A stretch of 64,000 nt of DNA. Origin: Psychrobacter sp. NG254 (GTDB lineage: Bacteria; Pseudomonadota; Gammaproteobacteria; Pseudomonadales; Moraxellaceae). The translations under genes and the position numbers were made by a program. This document shows positions 10,188-20,479 of this stretch, one piece after another; within the stretch, counting starts at the first letter, position 1; each line of letters begins with the position of its first letter. The stretch spans positions 62,001-126,000 of the forward strand of contig NZ_JADHDA010000006.1 in the NCBI RefSeq assembly GCF_015277735.1, in the 5' to 3' direction. The notes under the pieces were generated by a model. It made no database searches and had not been told where the DNA came from. It worked only from the letters and a program-made list of their open reading frames with translations.

Positions 10188-10610
10188 TTAGATACCAGGT
10201 GCAGTATCAACTGCATTAGGTACGCCAGCGTCAGTTTTCTTTGGAACAGCTGCACGCGGAGCAAGTTTTTCGCGGATACGTGCTGATTTACCAGAACGCT
10301 CACGTAAGTAGTATAGTTTCGCACGGCGAACAGCACCACGACGTTTCACTTCAATGCTATCGATGATTGGAGAATGCAACTGGAATGCACGCTCAACACC
10401 AACGCCACTTGAAATTTTACGTACGGTAAACGCTGAGTTTAGACCGCGGTTACGCTTAGCAATTACAACGCCTTCAAAAGCCTGTAAACGCTCACGCTCA
10501 CCTTCACGTACTTTTACTTGAACTACAACGGTATCGCCGGGTGCAAAGCTTGGACGCTCAAGCAATTGAGCGTTTTCGATGACCTGAACCAATGGGTGCT
10601 TGTTGCTCAT
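10188..10610 (-). CDS. rplS: 50S ribosomal protein L19
   Basis: Large-subunit protein at the 30S/50S interface. 140 residues against about 115 in E. coli. The L19 core is clear ([60 protein letters not shown]). The extra length is a C-terminal tail (about residues 118-140, Ala/Pro/Thr-rich). Last gene of rpsP-rimM-trmD-rplS, with a 235-base spacer from trmD, so a separate promoter is possible. Confidence 0.97.
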   Translation of the reverse strand: MSNKHPLVQVIENAQLLERPSFAPGDTVVVQVKVREGERERLQAFEGVVIAKRNRGLNSAFTVRKISSGVGVERAFQLHSPIIDSIEVKRRGAVRRAKLYYLRERSGKSARIREKLAPRAAVPKKTDAGVPNAVDTAPGI

Positions 10611-10813
10611 GAGAGTTATCTCCTCACATTAGATAATAGAGGCTTAACGCATATCACCTGTTTGTAATAATTAATCGTATCTCTTTATAGTGAGACACAA
10701 CATAAATGGGTTATAACCAACGGCCACTATGTGATGACTCGTTTTATTATTGCTCAAAATTCTGTTTTTTAACTGTCTATCAAACTTGTTGATCAAAAAT
10801 CAAATTTAATAAT

Positions 10814-11578
10814 TTATTTTTTCTCTGCTTTTGCCAATGCCTTTAACCACTTCGCCTGCTCTACCGTCGGTGTGAACGCTTGCCACAAGTCTGGACGACG
10901 CGTTTGCGTACGACTGACTTGCTGACTAAAACGCCACTTGGCGATATTGGCATGGTGACCTGAGAGTAATACGTCAGGAACCGCCATACCTGCAAACTCA
11001 TGGGGCTTAGTATAGTGTGGGCAGTCAAGCAAGCCATCGACAAACGAGTCTTGCTCCGCTGACTTGTCATCACCCATAATATCAGGCAGACGACGTATCA
11101 CACTATCCATCAGCACCATTGCTGGTAATTCGCCACCAGTCAATACATAATCACCCAGCGACACTTCCCTATCGACATACTGTGACAGTAAACGCTCATC
11201 GATACCTTCATAACGACCGCACAATAAAATCATGCCATCGTAATGGGTCATATCGACCACGCCACTCTCATTAAGCGTCTGTCCTTGTGGTGACATATAT
11301 ATCACCGGACAGTGCTCGCTGTCGACACGGCAGCCGTGCTGACTGGCCCTTAGGCGCGCATCCTCGATGGCTTTCGATAATGGCTCAGCCATCATCACCA
11401 TGCCCGGACCACCACCATAAGGGCGCTCATCAATACGGCGATAGTTATCAGTGGTGTAATCACGTGGATTAATGCATTCAATCGTAACTTGTGCCTGAGT
11501 GACTGCCCGCCCCGTGATTCCAAACTCACGGATGGTGGCAAACATTTCAGGGAAAATACTAATTACGGCAAAATACAT
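10814..11578 (-). CDS. trmD: tRNA (guanine-N1)-methyltransferase TrmD
   Basis: Methylates G37 next to the anticodon, preventing +1 frameshifting. 254 residues from the ATG chosen here ([13 protein letters not shown]). The SPOUT knot motifs are visible: [27 protein letters not shown], and [23 protein letters not shown] 20 codons upstream (11638) keeps the frame open, but the added residues are unlike the family, which starts a few residues before the FPEMF motif. Third gene of the rpsP operon. Confidence 0.96.
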   Translation of the reverse strand: MYFAVISIFPEMFATIREFGITGRAVTQAQVTIECINPRDYTTDNYRRIDERPYGGGPGMVMMAEPLSKAIEDARLRASQHGCRVDSEHCPVIYMSPQGQTLNESGVVDMTHYDGMILLCGRYEGIDERLLSQYVDREVSLGDYVLTGGELPAMVLMDSVIRRLPDIMGDDKSAEQDSFVDGLLDCPHYTKPHEFAGMAVPDVLLSGHHANIAKWRFSQQVSRTQTRRPDLWQAFTPTVEQAKWLKALAKAEKK

Positions 11579-11655
11579 CTGATGTCTACTTGCATTGTGG
11601 CTAAAACAATCGGTATGACTACCAATAACACTTGGCAAAAAAGCCAGATATTATA

Positions 11656-12189
11656 TTAATAATCACTTTGCCATGTAACCAGCACTGTTTTTTCGGCCAT
11701 ATTGACCTCTACAACAGTTTGCTTGTGCCATGGAATCAGGCGCTCTTCATTATCTAAACTGTCTGAATTTGCCGCTACACGCATGATAGCGTGAGCACCA
11801 GTTTCAAACATTTCAGTGATATTGCCTAAATATTCACCCTGCTCGTTCATCACGCGCAGACTGATTAAATCCGACCAATAATATTCGTCTTCAGCTGTTT
11901 CAGGCAGAATGTTTTGCTCGACCCAAACGGTAACACCGTTCATGGTCTCAGCAACATTACGATCAGGAACCTGCTCAAACTGAGCCACAATTCCTGTTCC
12001 TTGCTCACGCCATGCCTTTACAGTCAAAGGTTTCATGCCAGTGGCAGTTTTCATCCACCACGGCTTCATATCGAATATCGCTGTGCGATCATCCGTTTCA
12101 CTGAATACCCAAAGCCAACCTTTGATGCCGTAAGGCTTTTTGAGCTGACCAATTTTCATAAGGGCACTAGCGTTTGGAACAGATGACAT
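11656..12189 (-). CDS. rimM: 16S rRNA maturation protein RimM
   Basis: Assembly factor for the 30S head that binds S19. 177 residues. The N-terminal RimM beta-barrel (IGQLKKPYGIKGWLWVFSET) and the PRC-barrel C-terminal part (EDEYYWSDLISLRVMNEQGE, RLIPWHKQTVVEVN) are both present. It lies between rpsP and trmD in the conserved order, 165 bases after rpsP and 77 before the trmD start. Confidence 0.96.
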   Translation of the reverse strand: MSSVPNASALMKIGQLKKPYGIKGWLWVFSETDDRTAIFDMKPWWMKTATGMKPLTVKAWREQGTGIVAQFEQVPDRNVAETMNGVTVWVEQNILPETAEDEYYWSDLISLRVMNEQGEYLGNITEMFETGAHAIMRVAANSDSLDNEERLIPWHKQTVVEVNMAEKTVLVTWQSDY

Positions 12190-12354
12190 AGCAGCTAACC
12201 TAACAATGATTAAAACAGCAATTGCAAAAACAATTGTGTCAAAAGCGATAAACAGTTAATGGCGCACCCTGGTCAGACCAGTTACGCTATGTATTCTAAA
12301 GTCTACTGAGTGAGATCATAGTTAGACTATAAACGTCTCAGTAATAACCTAAAC

Positions 12355-12624
12355 TTAAGCAGTTGCTTCAGTTTGAGCTACAGACTTGTTGTAAGTTTTT
12401 GCTAATGAAGCAACGCGATCTGAAGGTTGTGCACCTTTAGCGATCCACGCATTGTACGCTTCCATGTTCAAACGTACTGCTTCTTCAGACTCTTTAGCGA
12501 GTGGGTTAAAAAAGCCGATGTTTTCAATGTAGCGACCGTCACGCGCGCGGCGTTGATCAGCAACAACTACTTGATAAAATGGGCGTTTCTTGGCACCGCC
12601 CCGTGCTAAACGAATAACAACCAT
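12355..12624 (-). CDS. rpsP: 30S ribosomal protein S16
   Basis: Small-subunit protein needed for 30S assembly. 89 residues, the usual length. The family start [20 protein letters not shown] and the [15 protein letters not shown] segment are unmistakable. First gene of the rpsP-rimM-trmD-rplS operon, with a good promoter about 40 bases upstream. Confidence 0.98.
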   Translation of the reverse strand: MVVIRLARGGAKKRPFYQVVVADQRRARDGRYIENIGFFNPLAKESEEAVRLNMEAYNAWIAKGAQPSDRVASLAKTYNKSVAQTEATA

Positions 12625-12663
12625 GTGAATTCTCTCTTTCGCAGGTATACCAAAAAGGGCATA

Positions 12664-12692
12664 ATTATATCACAGTCTTTATTTGTTGAAAA
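12664..12692 (-). promoter_or_regulatory. Candidate sigma70 promoter for the rpsP operon
   Basis: On the minus strand TTTTCA, 17-base spacer, TATAAT. The -10 box is perfect and lies 40 bases before the rpsP start codon. Confidence 0.65.
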
Positions 12693-13071
12693 CATAAACT
12701 GTGCATATTTAATTATTTATTAACAATAGCTTAAATGTCGGGCTATGTAAAACAACATTATTAATAATCGTTCATTATTCCACTTATAGAGCGACTCATC
12801 AGCACATAGAATTGCCAAGATATGGTTGGATTTTTGCCAAGCTGTGTCGACGCAGTTGATAGTAGCTCAATATTCCCCGTCTTGCTTTACTTGCCCTACT
12901 ACGATTCATCTTACTGTTGTCACCATTCTCAAAATGAGGACTCGCTTTAGATTATGCTATTCTATGATGTGCCAATCTCGCATTCTATCCTCACTATTTA
13001 TTTTGCTTTGGTACGACTGCTGGCGCAGTAACCTGCATGAAACAACAGCACTCTTAACTTGATGGATTCAT
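12693..13071. other. Region upstream of the EnvZ-like kinase; no response regulator
   Basis: 379 bases between the rpsP promoter and the kinase start. A 78-codon open frame (12826-13062, plus) is Cys/Ser-rich, has no domain and no ribosome-binding site, and I do not accept it. No receiver domain is encoded here, although ompR normally precedes envZ. Confidence 0.6.
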
Positions 13072-14565
13072 ATGACCACTTTAAACCCGAAACCACGTCG
13101 TAAAAACTGGCTACCGCGCTCCTACTCCAACACGTGGCTCACCACATTGATGGTCGTTTTTATCGTCTTTATCAGTGTGAGTTTGTCGATTCTATTTTTT
13201 TGGCGCAGTCTCTATTTGCCGGAGCTTAAGAACCATGCACGTTATTTGACCAGTGAGCTACAACTGATCAATAGCGTCAATAAAGACTGGCAAGGACGTC
13301 CTGATGTGCGTCAATGGATTTATCAACATTCTCATGTGGTAGTGGTTAATAACCCAAGTGAGTTTCCTGAAGTTGCAGACAAAGCCTTTGTGAGTGTCTT
13401 TACGGATGTATTACAGACCCAGATTACCGCACAGCTTGGTCGACCTGTAGAAGTGTATTTCAAATTCAAACCGACACCGCAGTTATGGGTTCAAGACAGC
13501 CGCGATAAAAGTTTTTGGATTCGAGAGCCCGTGGTTTACTACTCACAATACAGCCCCACATTGTTGATATTGTTTTTAATTGGTCTGCCTATCTTATCGC
13601 TACTGACTATTGTCTTACTGGCGCGACAGTTAAACCGTCCATTGCGATATTTGCAGCGCGCAGCGACCAACTATATTCGTCTGGGTCATGCCACAACATT
13701 ACCCACCCAAAAAGGCCCGACTGAAATACGTCAAGTTAACATGGCTTTTAATCGGTTATTTACGACGCTCAATCAAGCACAAAAAGAGCGCACTATCATG
13801 CTTGCCGGTATTTCGCATGACTTGCGGACACCGCTAACTCGTATGCGCTTGACTGCTGAGATGCTGCCAGATGATTTTTTCCGTGAAGGGCTGATTTATG
13901 ATGTTGAAGACATGGATGCGATTTTAGAGCAGTTCATCTCATTTATGAAAGATGGCTCAGATGAGCCCGTAAGCCTAACCAATTTGGACACGATATTTAA
14001 TGAAATCATAGTGCAGTTTGCACCAATGCAGTTTGTGTACGAGTCAGAATGTCGCAAAGTTGTACCAGTACGCCCACTGTCTATCAAGCGTCTGGTCATT
14101 AATCTAATAAATAATGCCAATCGTTATGGCAAACCACCCATTTATTTGTCCGCTACCGTCATACCAACGTTTCCAGAGACAGTTAAAGAGGAAGATAGTG
14201 ACGTGGTCAGTGAGTGTGCTGCAAATAGCGAAGCACAGGAACAGCTGGTCATTTGTGTGCGTGATTGTGGTGACGGCGTGGCAGAGGATCAATTGGAGCG
14301 TATCATGCAACCGTTTGAGCGCGGAGAGACTGCACGTACCACTCAAGGTAGCGGACTGGGTCTAGCGATTGTCGACCGTATTGCACGGTTACATCATGGT
14401 ACGGTTGAAGCCGTTAACCACCCTGAGGGCGGACTACAAGTATGCGTCCGTATCCCTCTATTGTCTAAAGTAGCTGGTGATGAAACGGCGGCGGCGGACA
14501 CAGACGAGACGACCGGAATAAGCTCTGTAGCCATAGACTCTGTAGCACCTGACACAGATAAGTGA
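13072..14565 (+). CDS. EnvZ-like sensor histidine kinase (solitary)
   Basis: Membrane sensor kinase of 497 residues. TM1 is near residues 25-47, a periplasmic domain of about 115 residues follows, TM2 is near 164-187, then HAMP and the H-box AGISHDLRTPLTRMRL with H249. The wording of the H-box and dimerisation helix matches EnvZ. The N-box (NLINNANRYG), a DxGxG-type G1 box (RDCGDGVAEDQ) and G2 (GSGLGLAIV) are present, so it should be active. The last 35 residues are an acidic, Ala/Asp-rich tail. No response regulator is adjacent. It could be envZ proper with ompR elsewhere, or a paralogue. Confidence 0.85.
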   Translation: MTTLNPKPRRKNWLPRSYSNTWLTTLMVVFIVFISVSLSILFFWRSLYLPELKNHARYLTSELQLINSVNKDWQGRPDVRQWIYQHSHVVVVNNPSEFPEVADKAFVSVFTDVLQTQITAQLGRPVEVYFKFKPTPQLWVQDSRDKSFWIREPVVYYSQYSPTLLILFLIGLPILSLLTIVLLARQLNRPLRYLQRAATNYIRLGHATTLPTQKGPTEIRQVNMAFNRLFTTLNQAQKERTIMLAGISHDLRTPLTRMRLTAEMLPDDFFREGLIYDVEDMDAILEQFISFMKDGSDEPVSLTNLDTIFNEIIVQFAPMQFVYESECRKVVPVRPLSIKRLVINLINNANRYGKPPIYLSATVIPTFPETVKEEDSDVVSECAANSEAQEQLVICVRDCGDGVAEDQLERIMQPFERGETARTTQGSGLGLAIVDRIARLHHGTVEAVNHPEGGLQVCVRIPLLSKVAGDETAAADTDETTGISSVAIDSVAPDTDK

Positions 14566-14597
14566 TCAGGCGGCTAATAAAAAGACTAATAAGACTA

Positions 14598-14767
14598 GGG
14601 CGTGTCTTCAATTCACTCGATAGTCATCTCAATGGGCTAAAAATGGCTAAATCTTGCCAAACATCGTCAAATAGCTGGTTAATATCCCGATATTATCTGC
14701 GCTATTTTCCTTGTTTGTCGGCAATTTATCTCATTTTTATCACCATTTTTAAATTGAAGACACACCC
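14598..14767. mobile_element. MITE-like element, 170 bp, with 16-bp terminal inverted repeats
   Basis: Terminal repeats GGGCGTGTCTTCAATT (14598-14613) and the complement of GGGTGTGTCTTCAATT (14752-14767) match at 15 of 16 positions. Both ends are flanked by CTAG, consistent with a TA target duplication inside CTAG as used by some IS5-family (IS427-group) elements. The interior codes for nothing convincing. It sits 32 bases after the stop of the EnvZ-like kinase. Most likely a non-autonomous derivative mobilised by an IS5-type transposase encoded elsewhere; the family is inferred from end sequence and target only. Confidence 0.82.
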
Positions 14768-14824
14768 TAGAATTTATAAATATTTTGGATAGCAAACTCA
14801 GTATCTATATCATTTAACAATACA

Positions 14825-15004
14825 CTAGTCTCTAGTACCAATAATAGGCGGAAGATACTCAGCACTATTGGTAAACACCAATGGCTGAGTGATTTCTTGC
14901 TGGGCTGCCCTCACTGTTTGGGTCGTTGAAGGCTGCTGCAGAAATAGATAGTATCCTAGCGTAACCGCATTTAACAGTACCAAACTGCCAAATAAGTATG
15001 GCAT
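14825..15004 (-). CDS. Small single-span membrane protein, 59 residues, downstream of bfmS
   Basis: ATG at 15004 preceded by a strong ribosome-binding site (AGGAG, 8-base spacing). The product begins MPYLFGSLVLLNAVTLGYYL: one hydrophobic segment over residues 3-22, then a polar Gln/Thr-rich tail of about 37 residues ending PPIIGTRD. It has no lipobox, and the hydrophobic segment is followed by a neutral tail, so it is probably an N-terminally anchored inner-membrane protein rather than a cleaved one. It starts 61 bases after the bfmS stop on the same strand and could be co-transcribed with it. I do not recognise the family. Confidence 0.68.
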   Translation of the reverse strand: MPYLFGSLVLLNAVTLGYYLFLQQPSTTQTVRAAQQEITQPLVFTNSAEYLPPIIGTRD

Positions 15005-15065
15005 CCTTTATTCTCCTATCCTTCAAATCCATCTAAAAATTAGTGAGTGCGACCGATACAGCCTG

Positions 15066-16754
15066 TTATTTGGTATCGAAATCACGCTCGCTTTTTTCTT
15101 GCGTCAATTCATCCGCAGCAAGAATCTGAGTCAACGGCTTAATCGGCCATGTCATCACGAATCTGGCACCGCCAAGTGTTCGGCTTTCATCTACTTTCAT
15201 ACTACCATTAAACCAAAAAGCAATACGCGATACAATGGACAGTCCCAAACCGTAGCCACCTGAGGCACGTGTACGGCTATCATCTAAGCGCGAAAATGGT
15301 ATAAAGACTTTTTCGCGATCAGCTTCAGGGATACCATGACCATCATCTTCAACGCTGACAAAGGCATTGCCTTTTTTGATACCAGCACTAATGATAATCG
15401 TCGTTTCAGCATAGCGTAATGCATTACCCGCAAGGTTTTGGATCACTCGATGTAAATAGCGACGGTCAGCAACTGCCGTTACTTTTGCATTGGGTAAATT
15501 GGCCACAATTTTAATGGGCTTGCCAAGCGCATTGGTCTCACGCTCGATTTGCTCCAATAACTCTTTAAGATTGACTGGCTCTAAATCCAGTTTTGGTGAG
15601 CCTTCTTCGAGCTTGGCGTAGGTCAACATCTCGTCGATCAACCCATTAAGCGATTCAATATCTTCATCAATATAATCGCGTTGCATGAAGCGTGAGTCTT
15701 CATCATCTGTGTCTGCGAGCATATCAACGGCAAATCGAATACGGGCGACGGGTGTACGAAGCTCATGTGATACAGCACGTGTCAACTCTCGCTGCGACTC
15801 AATCAAACGCTTAATGTGTGACGTCATTGCATTAAAAGTCGCAGACAACCGCGCGATCTCGTCTTGTCCGATTACCTGTACTTGAATATCAAGATTGCCT
15901 TTACTCACCTCACTGACACCGACCTGAATCAGCTGAAGCTTACGCTCTAGCGGGAAAATCAGTGCATATACGCCTAGGCTGATCAAAAACATACTGATCA
16001 AAATCATACTAACAATTAAGTTCAGTGGAAACCAATTGAACAAGGGCACAGGACCAATCAAAATCGCCATATCATTGATCTCTGATGGCACGACAATTCT
16101 GATGGCCGAGTTACTCGTACTACTGTTGGTATCTTGCAATGAGATAACCACTTCGTCGCGGCGCAGGCGCGATAACTGATCTGAATCCAAATCCAATGTA
16201 TTGACCGCTTTAAACTCTAAAGGAAAAGAGAATTTCTTTTCCAGCTCAGACAAACGTGCTCGCTTATCGGACAATGTCATATGATAAGACAAATCATCTA
16301 GCAAAAATACGGCAATCGCGCGCACTTGCTGCTCAGTAACTTGCGATATCCTAGCTGTTAATACATTTTTTTTGTCTGGTAAGCGGTAATACACATCGGC
16401 ATATACCGGTTGGCTGGTATAACGCACAACCGTATTGTCGTTTTTAAATCGTCGCAACTCGCTGGCATTAAACTCTACGTCATCGATAGGCACGACTTTA
16501 AAAGTCGCCCCAAACAGACTACTAGCATCAGATAACCAATACGCTTTTTGCTCTTCATTTTCTTGATGAGAGATACCTTCGCTCACCAAATGAAATGCCC
16601 CCATTGCCATATTTTCCCGGTAAGACTGTACCCGCTCTTTATTGATCGTATCCATCAACAGTTGAGCAAATAGTGCCACACACAAACAGACGATAAGCAG
16701 TCCGGCGTAAATACGGACAAAGATACTGTGTTTTAAAGAAGAGACTAATGACAT
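15066..16754 (-). CDS. bfmS: Sensor histidine kinase, BfmS/RstB type
   Basis: Inner-membrane kinase partner of BfmR; in Acinetobacter BfmRS controls envelope, biofilm and stress genes. 562 residues from ATG 16754 (MSLVSSLKHSIFVRIYAG). TM1 is near residues 14-36 and TM2 near 240-265, flanking a long periplasmic sensor domain. Then come HAMP, the H-box RAVSHELRTPVARIRF with H330, the N-box (NLAGNALRYAE), G1 (VEDDGHGIP) and G2 (GYGLGLSIV). A TTG five codons upstream (16769) is an alternative start. The gene follows bfmR on the same strand, but 312 bases and a terminator lie between them. Confidence 0.88.
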   Translation of the reverse strand: MSLVSSLKHSIFVRIYAGLLIVCLCVALFAQLLMDTINKERVQSYRENMAMGAFHLVSEGISHQENEEQKAYWLSDASSLFGATFKVVPIDDVEFNASELRRFKNDNTVVRYTSQPVYADVYYRLPDKKNVLTARISQVTEQQVRAIAVFLLDDLSYHMTLSDKRARLSELEKKFSFPLEFKAVNTLDLDSDQLSRLRRDEVVISLQDTNSSTSNSAIRIVVPSEINDMAILIGPVPLFNWFPLNLIVSMILISMFLISLGVYALIFPLERKLQLIQVGVSEVSKGNLDIQVQVIGQDEIARLSATFNAMTSHIKRLIESQRELTRAVSHELRTPVARIRFAVDMLADTDDEDSRFMQRDYIDEDIESLNGLIDEMLTYAKLEEGSPKLDLEPVNLKELLEQIERETNALGKPIKIVANLPNAKVTAVADRRYLHRVIQNLAGNALRYAETTIIISAGIKKGNAFVSVEDDGHGIPEADREKVFIPFSRLDDSRTRASGGYGLGLSIVSRIAFWFNGSMKVDESRTLGGARFVMTWPIKPLTQILAADELTQEKSERDFDTK

Positions 16755-16993
16755 ACGTGCCGTGACCAACTTAATAAATAATAACGACTGATATCATGGG
16801 CATATGGGTGATGCGCTATCAATGATATCGAGCATTGTTGAATAAAGACAAACCCTGATTCATACGTTTTATCTGTTGTGCCATCATCATTTGATGATTC
16901 AGACAAATCACAATATGTATAATCAGGCCATAATAATGAGTTAATTAAACCACATAACGCCTTAATTAAGTTCAAAAATTAAAATATACCCAC

Positions 16994-17021
16994 AAAAAAA
17001 CCAGCAATAATGCTGGTTTTT
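16994..17021 (-). terminator. Terminator between bfmR and bfmS
   Basis: On the minus strand AAAACCAGCA-TTAT-TGCTGGTTTT followed by seven T, 45 bases after the bfmR stop. A perfect 10-bp stem with a T-run, so most bfmR transcripts probably end here. Confidence 0.88.
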
Positions 17022-17066
17022 CTTAAATAGCGATTAGTAATCACTCATTATACAGACAAGGCCGTT

Positions 17067-17783
17067 TTAGTTGCCTTCCTTCACAAATAGATAACCTTTA
17101 CTACGTACGGTTTTGATACGTTTTGGATTTTCTGGATCATCACCGATTTTTGGACGAATACGCGAAATACGTACGTCAATTGAGCGATCTTGACCATCAT
17201 ATTCAATACCGCGTAGACGCTCAAAAATATCTTCACGAGAGAGGATACGACCTGCATTCGAAGCAAGCAGCCATAGCAAATCGTATTCAGCACTGGTGAA
17301 ATCAACCAGTTCATCACCCAAATTTACTGAACGACCACCGTTATCAATCACCAACTCACCAAACTCTAAACGCTGTGGCACATCTTCTGATGGTGCATTC
17401 TCTGAACGACGCAATAGAGCACGGATACGAGCAAGTAGTACGCGTGGCTGAGCAGGTTTGGCGACATAGTCATCAGCACCCATCTCAAGACCGAGTACCT
17501 GATCCATGTCTTCAGTACGAGCAGTCAACATCAGGATAGGATTCTGATAGTGCGGGCGAACCTCACGGCAAACTGTCAAACCATCACTACCAGGAAGCAT
17601 CACATCAAGCACAACCAAATCTGGTTGTTCATTGACGATGCGACGAATAGCGCGATTACCATCAGTTTCAATTGCCACTTCTAGACCATTTTTGACCAAG
17701 TAATCTTGGGTCAACATAGCCAGGCGCTCATCATCTTCAACAATCAAGATTCGGGGGGTGTTGTCTTCTTCATTCGTTGTCAT
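17067..17783 (-). CDS. bfmR: Response regulator, BfmR/RstA type
   Basis: OmpR-family DNA-binding response regulator, 238 residues. The receiver domain has the acidic pair in LIVEDDERL, phosphoacceptor D60 in LVVLDVMLPGSDG, the conserved T in LTARTEDMDQ and K in YVAKPAQPR. The C-terminal winged helix carries FTSAEYDLLWLLASNAGRIL and RSIDVRISRIRPKIGDD. The wording is very close to Acinetobacter BfmR. ATG 17783 was chosen over an open frame starting at 17861 because it has AGAGGA upstream and gives the BfmR length. Confidence 0.93.
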   Translation of the reverse strand: MTTNEEDNTPRILIVEDDERLAMLTQDYLVKNGLEVAIETDGNRAIRRIVNEQPDLVVLDVMLPGSDGLTVCREVRPHYQNPILMLTARTEDMDQVLGLEMGADDYVAKPAQPRVLLARIRALLRRSENAPSEDVPQRLEFGELVIDNGGRSVNLGDELVDFTSAEYDLLWLLASNAGRILSREDIFERLRGIEYDGQDRSIDVRISRIRPKIGDDPENPKRIKTVRSKGYLFVKEGN

Positions 17784-18421
17784 TGTTATATCCTCTAATA
17801 CATCTAATTTAAAAGCAGTAAAAGTAAGAGCGGTAAAATTAATAGCACCATAAAGTGGCACAATTGATGTTCGTATAGCTGTTACAAACTTGGTAGCATA
17901 GTATACTATTAAACCGTTAGCTTCCTATACTATAGCTGATAACCAGTAACAAAACCTATAAACTACCTCGATTAAAACTTTAGTTTACGTCCAAAAATCA
18001 TGTCATTTGACGTCACGATAACCAGCTGACTTTTTTCTTTCACGACTTAATATACAAATACCTATAAATCACTCAAATAAATGATTAAAGTGCTGTTATC
18101 GTACTTACATAACTGTCTAATATAGGTGGTACGTCATGTCTAATATAACCATATATTATTATGGTTACCAGTGACTTTTGATAAATACTATCGCACTGGT
18201 TGACTCATAGATAACAGATGACAAACCCTTAAAAAATTGCTGGTATCATATGTTATCCACCGATTACTTCTGACTATAGTCAAGTCTATATAAATCCGCT
18301 ACATCGTCATCCTCGCTTAAAGTATTACATGTACATCTGTACTCGGCTGCCTAGACTCTCTTTTAAACTGAATCAACTATATCTTCTTATAGCATCTATT
18401 GAAATAAAGCAAAACATAGGC
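17784..18421. other. Long intergenic region upstream of bfmR, no gene seen
   Basis: 638 AT-rich bases between the atpC terminator and bfmR, both on the minus strand. No open frame with a ribosome-binding site was found. Several TATACT-like boxes near 17890-17935 could be -10 elements for bfmR. The length leaves room for a small RNA or complex regulation, but I see no specific structure. Confidence 0.4.
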
Positions 18422-18454
18422 AAAAAAAAACAGCCCATAGTGGGCTGTTTTTTT
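18422..18454 (-). terminator. Terminator of the ATP synthase operon
   Basis: On the minus strand AAACAGCCCA-CTA-TGGGCTGTTT followed by a T-run, 33 bases after the atpC stop. Confidence 0.93.
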
Positions 18455-18486
18455 GATGACTTATAGCAAAGACTACTGATAGCAGA

Positions 18487-18903
18487 CTATACGCGGTTTT
18501 TGTACTTACGGATAGTTTGCAGTTGTGCTACTGACTCAGCAAGTGAGGCCAAAGCTGCATTGGTTTGCAAAGTATCAGACTGGTTAACCAGCATCTGCTC
18601 CGCTTTTCTACGCGCTTCAACGATTTTGCTTTCGTCCAAGTTATGTGCACGCATTGCTGTATCAGCCAATACGGTAACCATCTTAGGCTGTACTTCTAGC
18701 ACGCCACCTGAGACATAAATCACTTCTTCTTCACCGTCTGGCGTTTGCACTCGCATCGCACCCGGTTTTAACAAAGTAATAAGCGGTGTGTGACCTGGCA
18801 ATACACCAATCTCGCCTTCGGTACCCGTCGCTATTAACATGCTAATTTCGCCTGAATACAACTCTTCACGAGCACTTACGACGCGACATTGTAACGTTGC
18901 CAT
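18487..18903 (-). CDS. atpC: ATP synthase F1 subunit epsilon
   Basis: Central-stalk subunit that couples rotation and inhibits ATP hydrolysis. 138 residues from ATG 18903 (MATLQCRVVSAREELYSGEI), which has AGGAG seven bases upstream; nine further in-frame codons lie upstream but are unlike the family. The beta-sandwich (GEIGVLPGHTPLITLLKPG) and the C-terminal helical hairpin are present. Last gene of the atpBEFHAGDC operon. Confidence 0.97.
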   Translation of the reverse strand: MATLQCRVVSAREELYSGEISMLIATGTEGEIGVLPGHTPLITLLKPGAMRVQTPDGEEEVIYVSGGVLEVQPKMVTVLADTAMRAHNLDESKIVEARRKAEQMLVNQSDTLQTNAALASLAESVAQLQTIRKYKNRV

Positions 18904-19007
18904 ACTTAACTCCTCACGATCAAAACACAATCAAAACTGCGATGCGTTACTTAGTGACAAACAGCCTTATTATAGGCTATTTGCCCTTTAGCAAATACTA
19001 ATACAAC

Positions 19008-20459
<1,452 letters not shown>

Positions 20460-20479
20460 CTATATATAGGTGTAGTCAA

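Noticed and set aside
12269..12281. CTGGTCAGACCAG palindrome between rpsP and rimM, similar to GntR/FadR-type operators
   Set aside because: Six-base arms are expected several times by chance in 64 kb, and an operator inside this ribosomal operon has no supporting context.
12826..13062. 78-codon open frame upstream of the EnvZ-like kinase
   Set aside because: Cys/Ser-rich, no receiver-domain motifs, no ribosome-binding site; not a remnant of ompR that I can recognise.
14562..14792. 76-codon open frame after the EnvZ-like kinase
   Set aside because: It lies almost wholly within the MITE-like element and overlaps the kinase stop; the terminal inverted repeats explain the sequence better.
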